Positions 1 to 5,615 of a stretch of DNA of 6,929 bases are shown here, piece by piece. Location: positions 1-6,929 of the forward strand of contig DMAZ01000221.1 of the NCBI GenBank assembly GCA_003446335.1, in the 5' to 3' direction. Both the position numbers and the translations under genes were made by a program. The DNA comes from Lachnospiraceae bacterium. Lineage in GTDB: Bacteria > Bacillota_A > Clostridia > Lachnospirales > Lachnospiraceae. Numbering within the stretch: the first letter of the stretch is position 1; every line of letters begins with the position of its first letter. Under the pieces are notes generated by a model. It had not been told where the DNA came from and did not search any database. It worked only from the letters and a program-made list of their open reading frames with translations.

Positions 1-868
1 CACCGATCATCTTGCAGATCTGATAAATCATCGTATTCCAGACAAGAACGGCTTTCTTGTCACCGCGGTCGACCATCTCGTGAATCGCATCGGAATTGGA
101 AGTTCCGAAATACTGGACAAATCCTCCCGATCTCGCACACGCAAGTCTCACCTCATCGATGGAATGTGTTTCCAGATAATCCAACAGCTGAAGGACCGGC
201 AGCGATCCGATCCTCGTCGGTGTGAAGGCTCCTTCCCCGTCGGCGCCCATATTCCCATCGACCATGCGTCCGTGATCATGGGCACTTACGGTAATACCTC
301 CGTCGATATGGGCGACAATAAAATTGCACTCTTCATATTTCTTTCCCATCGTGCCGGCATGATACTCCGCAACCGCTTTCTGATTCAGGACATGGGAGTG
401 GGAAACACGGTAGATTCCCCGGATGCCGGTAAGCCTTGCATAATCACAGTACTCATCGACATTTGTCGGATTTAATGTATACGCCGGTTTTCCGTATTTC
501 TGAGCAAATGTCCAGGCGATCATGACCCCCAGCTTTGCGGGATGTTCCGACCCGCCGACAGCTGCGACCGTATCGTCGAACAGCTTCTGATCAATTTCAG
601 TAAGTCCGCCGGGCTGTGTGCAGGCGCTGCCTCCGCGCCCCACAAAGGCATCTATGTCACAGGGATCGACTTCCTCTTCAGCCAGCATTTTCAGAACAAC
701 ATCGCAGCGCATCGGAAGCTGATCATTCACATGCTTATATTTCAGAAGTTCCGGAGCGTCATGGAACAGATTCCTCTCAAAAAGACATTCCTCATCCAGA
801 AAGAGACTTACTTTCGTTGACGTGGAACCAGGATTGATAGCCAGAATTTTCTTTTTATCTTCAGACAT
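1..868 (-). CDS. buk: Butyrate kinase, 5' part (3' end beyond the window)
   Basis: Butyrate kinase (acetate kinase/Hsp70/actin superfamily) converts an acyl phosphate plus ADP to the free acid plus ATP in the cytoplasm, usually after phosphotransbutyrylase. Reading the minus strand from the ATG at 866-868 gives 289 complete codons with no stop. The N-terminus carries the phosphate-binding motif INPGSTSTK (residues 11-19). A second nucleotide-binding motif, AHIDGGITVSAH, lies around residues 187-198 (Asp189), followed by a GADGEGAFTPTR stretch. Family members are about 355 residues, so roughly 65 are missing. GTGAGG at 877-882 gives a suitable ribosome binding site. The gene starts 31 bases after the stop of the transporter gene with no terminator between, so the two are probably cotranscribed. 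No phosphotransbutyrylase gene lies upstream, and what follows buk is out of view. Substrate could also be a branched-chain acyl phosphate such as isobutyryl or isovaleryl phosphate, since family members are often not strict. The family call is secure, the substrate is not. Confidence 0.95.
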   Translation of the reverse strand, partial: MSEDKKKILAINPGSTSTKVSLFLDEECLFERNLFHDAPELLKYKHVNDQLPMRCDVVLKMLAEEEVDPCDIDAFVGRGGSACTQPGGLTEIDQKLFDDTVAAVGGSEHPAKLGVMIAWTFAQKYGKPAYTLNPTNVDEYCDYARLTGIRGIYRVSHSHVLNQKAVAEYHAGTMGKKYEECNFIVAHIDGGITVSAHDHGRMVDGNMGADGEGAFTPTRIGSLPVLQLLDYLETHSIDEVRLACARSGGFVQYFGTSNSDAIHEMVDRGDKKAVLVWNTMIYQICKMIG

Positions 869-899
869 TTGAAATACCTCACATTTTCATTCTATTGTT

Positions 900-2300
900 T
901 CAGAACCAGCCCAGTCCGAAGAACGCACTGATCTGGCCGAGAAGAATAAATATCATAATAGGCGGAACGATGTACCGGATACAGAACTGCCACACATTTT
1001 TTAAAGCAAATGTTTCCCCGTTCCGCTCAAACTCCTCATCGATATAATGCGGTCGGATCCAGCCGAGGATCAGGGCCAGGATCAGCGATCCGAGCGGCAG
1101 AAGAATTCCTTCCGACACAAGGTCGAACGAATCCAGCCAGCAGCTCTGACCGAAGATCTGAGGGAGCCCCTGTGTTCCCAGACCGTCTATCGATATAAAA
1201 ACACCCATGACCGCCACGACAAGACCGACCAGAATGGTGATCTTCTTCCGATCATGCGGTTTCTTATGGGAAATCTGCCAGTCGATCAGGGAAGACACGA
1301 CCGTCTCAGCCAATGCGATGGAGGATGTAATCGCTGCAATAAAGACCAGTGCGTAGAAAATCACGCCGAAGAGGGCTCCGAACCGGCCCATGGCCTTGAA
1401 CACAGTCTGCAGTGTGACGAACAGCATGCCCGGTCCCTGTGCGGGATCAAGACCTGCGGAAAATACTGCAGGCATCGTGGCAAGTGCAGCCAGAACAGCG
1501 ACCATCGTATCCGCGATCGGAATGATCCAGGCGCTCTGTACAAGGTCATCCTCTTTCTTCATATAGGAGCCGTATGTAATATTGATTCCCATACCGATCG
1601 AGAGCGAGAAGAACATCTGTCCTCCGGCAGCGGATAAAACACTGATCCATCCAAAGTCACGGAATACGGACAGGTCCGGCTTGAAAATAAAAGAGAGACC
1701 TGCTCCCGCTCCGGGCAGCGTGACACTTCGAATGATCACGATGACCAGCATGCCGAAGAGCATCGGCATGGCTACAACTGAAAATTTCTCGATTCCGTCC
1801 GTGATGCCGGCTCCGACAATAATCATCGTCACCAGAATGAACACAAGCGTATAGATGACCGTCTGGACCTCATCAGCGGAAAACGCCGAAAAGTAGGCAC
1901 TGCTGTCAGCTGCCCCAAGTCCGAAGGAGGCGCCGAGAAAATCTCCGAGGTTGACAACCGTGTATTTGATACAGAATCCGCCAAGCATCGTATAGAATCC
2001 CAGAATAAGAAGCGGGGCCAGCCAGCCGAATATTCCTACGAACGTAAACTTTTTGTCGATCCTGCGATATGCGTAAACGACGCCCCGGCCCGTCTTACGT
2101 CCGAGACCGAGTTCCGCAAGCATCAGGACAACACCGACAAGGACTGTCAGGATCAGGTAAATGAACAGGAAAGCTGCCCCTCCGTTCTTCCCCATTTTAT
2201 ACGGATACGACCATAGATTGCCAAGTCCGACCGCCGATCCGACAGTCGCCATCAGAAAACCAAATCTTGAACTGAATTCACCTTTTTTTCTTTCTGCCAT
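900..2300 (-). CDS. Sodium-dependent transporter, neurotransmitter:sodium symporter (NSS/SNF) family
   Basis: This is a 466-residue inner-membrane protein expected to import an amino acid with sodium. The family signature is clear: GFLMATVGSAVGLGNLW at residues 14-30 with Asn28 at the place of LeuT Asn27 (sodium site), an unwound first helix around 22-33, then NGGAAFLFIYL at 39-49. Eleven hydrophobic segments can be counted, roughly at 13-36, 41-66, 87-116, 145-166, 172-195, 218-247, 256-283, 307-340, 351-370, 390-418 and 432-462. Eleven is the usual number for bacterial members of the YhdH/MhsT type. The sixth helix has FSLSIGMGINITYGSY, the typical substrate-pocket segment, and the eighth has TSSIALAE, the usual sodium-site region. 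The LeuT outer-gate arginine (Arg30) is Ser31 here, in the sequence NLWSYPY. The start at 2298-2300 is supported by AGGAGA at 2305-2310. It is the first gene of a probable operon with buk. Specificity cannot be read, but hydrophobic or branched amino acids would fit the kinase next to it. Confidence 0.95.
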   Translation of the reverse strand: MAERKKGEFSSRFGFLMATVGSAVGLGNLWSYPYKMGKNGGAAFLFIYLILTVLVGVVLMLAELGLGRKTGRGVVYAYRRIDKKFTFVGIFGWLAPLLILGFYTMLGGFCIKYTVVNLGDFLGASFGLGAADSSAYFSAFSADEVQTVIYTLVFILVTMIIVGAGITDGIEKFSVVAMPMLFGMLVIVIIRSVTLPGAGAGLSFIFKPDLSVFRDFGWISVLSAAGGQMFFSLSIGMGINITYGSYMKKEDDLVQSAWIIPIADTMVAVLAALATMPAVFSAGLDPAQGPGMLFVTLQTVFKAMGRFGALFGVIFYALVFIAAITSSIALAETVVSSLIDWQISHKKPHDRKKITILVGLVVAVMGVFISIDGLGTQGLPQIFGQSCWLDSFDLVSEGILLPLGSLILALILGWIRPHYIDEEFERNGETFALKNVWQFCIRYIVPPIMIFILLGQISAFFGLGWF

Positions 2301-2331
2301 AATATCTCCTCACAGTGCTCAGTTTCATAGA

Positions 2332-2346
2332 ACGCAAAGAATGCGT
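2332..2346. promoter_or_regulatory. Short inverted repeat near the transporter transcription start, possible operator
   Basis: ACGCA and TGCGT form a perfect 5-base inverted repeat separated by AAGAA. It covers about +3 to +17 relative to the start predicted from the -10 element at 2355-2360, a place where a repressor would block initiation or a small hairpin would form at the 5' end of the mRNA. Five-base arms arise easily by chance, so this is only a candidate. Confidence 0.25.
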
Positions 2347-2354
2347 ATCCAATG

Positions 2355-2384
2355 ATTTTACCACTGTTATATCTGTTCCTGCAA
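2355..2384 (-). promoter_or_regulatory. Candidate sigma-A promoter for the transporter-buk operon
   Basis: On the minus strand an extended -10 element, TGGTAAAAT, spans 2355-2363. The hexamer TAAAAT at 2355-2360 matches TATAAT at five of six bases and is preceded by the TGn extension. TTGCAG at 2379-2384 lies 18 bases upstream and is a partial -35 match (three of six). Transcription would start near 2348, leaving a leader of about 48 bases before the ATG at 2300. The extended -10 makes this the best promoter seen in the 176-base divergent region. A second TATAAC at 2366-2371 lacks a good partner. Confidence 0.45.
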
Positions 2385-2396
2385 TGCCAAAGGGTG

Positions 2397-2412
2397 TATG
2401 ATATATTTTAAT
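2397..2412 (+). promoter_or_regulatory. AT-rich -10 region for the plus-strand small gene (weak)
   Basis: Overlapping -10-like hexamers TATGAT (2397-2402), TATATT (2402-2407) and TTTAAT (2407-2412) lie 65-80 bases upstream of the small gene start. None has a convincing -35 hexamer at 16-18 bases. The best partner for TATATT is CTGCAA at 2379-2384, the same bases that form the -35 of the divergent transporter promoter. The two promoters would therefore overlap back to back. Confidence 0.25.
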
Positions 2413-2421
2413 GGACAAAAA

Positions 2422-2446
2422 CTGATCATCAAATTCAGAAGATCAG
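2422..2446. repeat. Inverted repeat in the leader of the small plus-strand gene
   Basis: CTGATC at 2422-2427 is repeated inverted as GATCAG at 2441-2446 with a 13-base spacer. It ends 17 bases before the Shine-Dalgarno of the gene at 2477. It could form a leader hairpin or bind a dimeric regulator. With six-base arms, chance is also plausible. Confidence 0.25.
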
Positions 2447-2476
2447 CTTGGAATAATCCCCTGAAAGGAGGTAAAC

Positions 2477-2806
2477 ATGTTCGAAAAAAGAACCGACCTT
2501 TACAAAAAAAAGGACAGGGAGACCTGGGCACAGATAAAGACCGCCCTCAAAGAAGGCGGTCTCACCGGTTTCAAAGCCGGACACTATCTGCAGGAGAGTG
2601 TTATGGCCGGAGGATGCGGAGCAAAACTTGATCCGCGTGACTTCGGACAGAAAGGGAAAGTCGACAGAGAAGTCTATTTTATCAAAGTGAAGGAATCCGA
2701 TCTGGACAGAGCCAGACAGATCCTTCTGGAAAACGGGCTGACCGCCGAAATTGATGAGACGCTGCTCACGGATGCGGCGCTGAAAACAAAGCGGTCTTAT
2801 ATCTGA
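2477..2806 (+). CDS. Small protein of unknown function, possibly DUF2007-like
   Basis: This is a 109-residue, soluble, lysine-rich protein with no signal peptide or membrane segment. The start is well supported by AAAGGAGGT at 2464-2472, four bases before the ATG. The pattern is a charged helix with an amphipathic stretch around residues 14-30 (RETWAQIKTALKEGGL), a glycine-rich middle containing the only cysteine (GGCGAKLDPRDFG, about residues 45-57), then a strand-helix unit, YFIKVKESDLDRARQILLENGL, at about 66-87. This strand-helix unit looks like the DUF2007 'putative signal transducing protein' family, whose members end with a strand, an acidic turn and a helix ending in LL. That link rests on pattern memory and is tentative. 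It is the only plus-strand gene here, divergent from the transporter and convergent with the VWA gene 41 bases away. It appears to be a single-gene unit. No function is claimed. Confidence 0.85.
   Translation: MFEKRTDLYKKKDRETWAQIKTALKEGGLTGFKAGHYLQESVMAGGCGAKLDPRDFGQKGKVDREVYFIKVKESDLDRARQILLENGLTAEIDETLLTDAALKTKRSYI
2538..2562. other. Perfect 8-bp hairpin inside the small gene
   Basis: AGACCGCC at 2538-2545 and GGCGGTCT at 2555-2562 form a perfect 8-base stem with a 9-base loop, 62 bases into the coding region. It is GC-rich and would be stable in mRNA. No T-tract follows, so it is not a standard terminator. It could be incidental to the codons for KTALKEGGL or could slow translation. Confidence 0.5.
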
Positions 2807-2814
2807 ACGGAACA

Positions 2815-2833
2815 GCGGATCAGGAGGATCCGC
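2815..2833. terminator. Hairpin between convergent genes, possible weak terminator
   Basis: GCGGATC at 2815-2821 and GATCCGC at 2827-2833 form a perfect 7-base stem with a 5-base loop (AGGAG). It starts nine bases after the small gene's stop and ends 14 bases before the stop of the convergent VWA gene. The position suits a shared terminator for both strands. Neither side has a proper T-tract: CAAACG follows on plus, TGTTCC on minus. If it stops transcription it may need Rho or other help. Confidence 0.4.
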
Positions 2834-2847
2834 CAAACGTATGCTCC

Positions 2848-4677
2848 TCAGTCCGGCGGGGCTTCCCGGAGCACCATCTCGATCAGGGAGGCGACACCGC
2901 CGGAGAGCTGTGCTATCCTGGGGATCCTCACATACTCTTTTCCGAAGATCTGGTGGACATTGTCAAGATGCGCACTGGCACCCAGGAACACGGCGGACGT
3001 CCTTATGCCGTCTGCACGCAGTTTTCTGACCGCTTTCTGTGCCTCAAGGACCGACAGCGCTCCCTCATATTCACGCCCGTTAAAATGCGCTCCCGGCACT
3101 GCCAGCGGCATGGAATCATTCGGACTGGCATCCGTCAGGATCAGGAGAAGGTGCGTCCGGCTTTCTTCCGGATCCTGTTCTTTTATCATCTTTCCGACAA
3201 GGCGGAACGCAAGCGCGTCCCGGTTCCATCCACCGGCGGTATAACTGAAAACGCCTTCAGCTCCTTTCCGTTCAAACGGCTTCATTCTCTGCACGACCGT
3301 AAAGCCGCGGATCGTCCTGTAAGAAAGGATCTGAACCGGCACGGAATTCTTCATGAGGCTTCGCGCGATCACGTAGGATTCCGCTGCGATCAGCTCCTGG
3401 ACATGAAGGCGGGACATGGAAGCATCGAGAAGTAATGTCACACTGAGAGAATTTTCAATCTCATCTCCATCTTTCAGGAAGACGAACGGGTCATGCAGCA
3501 CCTTCATCCTGTAGGTCTGCCTGGCAACAAGCCGTCCTGCTCTGGCTTTCTCAGGCAGATGCCTTGCATAGGTCGAAAACACTGTATCGAGCCCGGCTGC
3601 AAGCCGCTTTATGCTCTCCTCGAGCATAAGGGCATGAGCTCTGGCGTATTCCCTGTTCCGTTCCTGCTGCGTGTGCATCTTTCGGAGGATATCACGAATT
3701 TCCCGGTCAGCAGCTGCATGGCCGACATCGGTCCGTCTGATGTCCGGATGATCCTCCTGAGGTTTTCTGATCTGACCGTCCGCACGCAGACTTCCATCCC
3801 GCTCTGTAGCGCCAGGCACGTCACAGACCCACAGCCGCGAGGCAGCATCCCCATCCACGCAGAGCTCACTTTCCAGTATACGCATCTCATTTTCGTTATA
3901 TACACAATCCCCAAAGACCGCGTGTATATACTCTTCATCTTTTTCCCCGGGAGCGAACCCGAAACGCATTCCGGCGGTGTGCGTCAGCAAAACATCTCTG
4001 TCTGTTGTTCCGCCTCCATCCGCTGTGTTGAGCATCAGTTTCTCGTTCTGTCCGCGTCTTTTACCGAACCCGCGCCGAACGGCATCACGAAATCCTCCTC
4101 CGAAACGGAAATCTTTCCTTTTGCCGGGCACATACCTGAAAAATTCCTCAAGAAACGCCTCCATAGTCAGAACAAGACCATCCGTATCCAGATTTCCCGG
4201 GAAGCGAAGTGCCTCATATATTTTTCTTTTTTTCCCGATCAGAAGCGTTTTCCTGCCTGTCACTTCTGACCAGCGGGCATTCTGCTGTTCATAGACAAGC
4301 ATGCTCTGCATCTCCATCTGTTGACGCGACATATCCTGAAGCATTCGAAAGAAATCAGCCGCCCGCATTTGCCGAAGGTCTTTAAGCACCGGTCTCTCCC
4401 CGATCTCTTTCTCATACACACAGTTCTCGATGCCCAGCCACAGAAGTTCATCGTACTCATCCGCGCTTCCCGATGACGCATAGGAGTCAAAAAAATTGAG
4501 AAGTCTGCTCATATCGAACCATTTGACAGCGAGACCGATGACCATGTTGAAATACATGTCAGCCTCCCCTGTAGGATAAAAAGCAAGATAAGGCGGTTCG
4601 AAATCGTATCTTCCCGCTGCATTCCATATATAATTTCTGGCTCTTCTTGCGTTTCCCGAATATTGTTTTCTGATCAT
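2848..4677 (-). CDS. VWA-domain protein, NorD-like partner of the adjacent AAA+ ATPase
   Basis: This 609-residue protein is predicted to be cytoplasmic, with no signal peptide or membrane segment. The C-terminal third (about 410-600) is a von Willebrand factor A domain. The metal-binding MIDAS motif is intact as D418-A-S420-M-S422, after a hydrophobic strand (SVTLLL), and the later acidic strand end LTDASPND has Asp516. A charged helical stretch lies at about 324-371. Residues 1-160 look mainly helical and hydrophobic, and the middle (about 190-320) is charged and glycine-rich with no family I recognise. The architecture, long N-terminus plus C-terminal VWA next to a NorQ/CbbQ-type ATPase, matches the NorD/CbbO group, often labelled 'nitric oxide reductase activation protein' in clostridia. 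No nitric oxide reductase genes are visible, so that label should not be taken as function. Its ATG overlaps the ATPase stop as ATGA (4674-4677), implying translational coupling and a shared complex. Such VWA partners normally bind the client or link it to the ATPase ring. Confidence 0.9.
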   Translation of the reverse strand: MIRKQYSGNARRARNYIWNAAGRYDFEPPYLAFYPTGEADMYFNMVIGLAVKWFDMSRLLNFFDSYASSGSADEYDELLWLGIENCVYEKEIGERPVLKDLRQMRAADFFRMLQDMSRQQMEMQSMLVYEQQNARWSEVTGRKTLLIGKKRKIYEALRFPGNLDTDGLVLTMEAFLEEFFRYVPGKRKDFRFGGGFRDAVRRGFGKRRGQNEKLMLNTADGGGTTDRDVLLTHTAGMRFGFAPGEKDEEYIHAVFGDCVYNENEMRILESELCVDGDAASRLWVCDVPGATERDGSLRADGQIRKPQEDHPDIRRTDVGHAAADREIRDILRKMHTQQERNREYARAHALMLEESIKRLAAGLDTVFSTYARHLPEKARAGRLVARQTYRMKVLHDPFVFLKDGDEIENSLSVTLLLDASMSRLHVQELIAAESYVIARSLMKNSVPVQILSYRTIRGFTVVQRMKPFERKGAEGVFSYTAGGWNRDALAFRLVGKMIKEQDPEESRTHLLLILTDASPNDSMPLAVPGAHFNGREYEGALSVLEAQKAVRKLRADGIRTSAVFLGASAHLDNVHQIFGKEYVRIPRIAQLSGGVASLIEMVLREAPPD

Positions 4678-5600
4678 AACATGCCAAAGACTTCCTTTCT
4701 GCCCATCGCTGCCGGAATCCTCGAATTTACCACATCCGTGATCAGCGTCCTCTCATAAGCGTCGAATGTCTTGTTGACAATACTCATCTCCAGTGCCTGT
4801 CCCGCTGTCAGTCCCTGCCTGATCATGCTGAGCGCATCCATAAGTCCGCGAAGGTCCAGAGCCTTGTCGGAAATCTCGGCTTTCTGCGTTTTCTTCAGAA
4901 GCTCATCGAACAGTTTTACGAACTGGCTGCATATTTTCCGATTCATATCGGGGAAGCTGTTCATGATCAGCCTTTCCAGGTCCTCCGATCCGATCTCCGG
5001 CATGGAAAGGATCGCAAAACGGGAACTGAGTGCCTCATTCAGCTCCCGTGTGCCTGCGTATCCGTAATTCATCGTACCGATGAATCGGGTCCCGGGTCTA
5101 ACTTTTATCAGATCGTAACCGGGCACATCGATCGCGCGCCGAAAATCCAGAGCGCTGTGCAGGACTGCCAGAGACTCGTTCCTTGCCATATTGATCTCAT
5201 CAAGAACACCGAACCCGCCCTCCTTCGCACAGAGATAAATCGGACCCGGTCTGAAAGTCACCCGGTCTCCGTCGAATGTGTCTGTTCCGATCAGGTAGGT
5301 CGCGTCCATATTTATGTGGAAGGATACATTCCAGACAGGCATGGCAAATGCATCCGCCAGGTTTTCACACAGCACATTCTTACCGGTCGCCTTAGGCCCT
5401 GAAAGGAGCAGATTGCGGCCTGAAAGAAGTACCGCGAGTGCCCGCTCCCAGACATCTTTTCCATAATATCGATAGGCGGGAGCAGGTATTCTGTCCCTGT
5501 ACTTTTCCCGGACAGGATATTTTTCGCGGAACGAAATAACGCCGGCGATCAACTCTTCCGAAATGCCTTCTTCCTTAAGGAAATCAAGTATATCTATCAT
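4674..5600 (-). CDS. MoxR-type AAA+ ATPase (AAA_5, NorQ/CbbQ-like)
   Basis: This 308-residue ATPase should form a ring that remodels a protein client together with the VWA protein encoded next. Motifs with the start at 5600: Walker A GPKATGKN (68-75, Lys74) with Asn75 where Ser or Thr is usual; Walker B ending in LDEINMA with Asp134 and Glu135; sensor 1 in GTMNYGYAGT with Asn178; and a probable arginine finger in LNEALSSRF (Arg194). NEALSSRF, INMAR and MNYGYAGT resemble NorQ/CbbQ/GvpN-type MoxR proteins. The helical C-terminal part (about 205-308) is of the usual size. A longer reading back to 5636 would overlap the upstream gene. The ATG at 5598-5600 is preferred because GAGGTG sits at 5610-5615, nine bases upstream, and the product then begins naturally with MIDILDFLKEEG. 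The gene follows the membrane protein gene by 13 bases and overlaps the VWA start by four. The client is unknown. Confidence 0.93.
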   Translation of the reverse strand: MIDILDFLKEEGISEELIAGVISFREKYPVREKYRDRIPAPAYRYYGKDVWERALAVLLSGRNLLLSGPKATGKNVLCENLADAFAMPVWNVSFHINMDATYLIGTDTFDGDRVTFRPGPIYLCAKEGGFGVLDEINMARNESLAVLHSALDFRRAIDVPGYDLIKVRPGTRFIGTMNYGYAGTRELNEALSSRFAILSMPEIGSEDLERLIMNSFPDMNRKICSQFVKLFDELLKKTQKAEISDKALDLRGLMDALSMIRQGLTAGQALEMSIVNKTFDAYERTLITDVVNSRIPAAMGRKEVFGML

Positions 5601-5609
5601 TTTATGCCC

Positions 5610-5615
5610 CACCTC
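5610..5615 (-). promoter_or_regulatory. Ribosome binding site that decides the ATPase start
   Basis: GAGGTG on the minus strand, nine bases before the ATG at 5598-5600, supports that codon over the in-frame start at 5636. The site overlaps the TGA stop (5614-5616) of the membrane protein gene, so ribosomes finishing that gene would be placed directly on it. Confidence 0.7.

Noticed and set aside
80..820. Plus-strand open frames opposite the butyrate kinase gene
   Set aside because: The minus strand reads continuously as butyrate kinase with INPGSTSTK and the AHIDGG motif, so these frames are shadows.
1047..1637. A 196-codon plus-strand open frame antisense to the transporter
   Set aside because: The minus-strand frame encodes clear NSS signature motifs throughout. 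The plus translation is a low-hydrophobicity string with many Cys, His and Arg residues, typical of an antisense shadow.
3744..3764. Similar sequence CGGATGATCCTCCTGAG near 3744-3764 and CGGATCATCCTCCTGCAG near 5780-5797, possible repeat
   Set aside because: The similarity is short, lies inside two unrelated coding regions and has no copies elsewhere, so it is most likely chance from common codons.
3493..4269. A 258-codon plus-strand open frame antisense to the VWA gene
   Set aside because: It lies wholly opposite a gene with intact MIDAS motif and operon position, has no good ribosome binding site, and its translation is rich in Ser, Pro, Cys and His without family patterns. It is a shadow of the real gene.
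2848..5600. Naming the ATPase and VWA genes norQ and norD
   Set aside because: The resemblance is to the wider MoxR/VWA group. No nitric oxide reductase gene is visible, so these symbols would imply an unsupported function.
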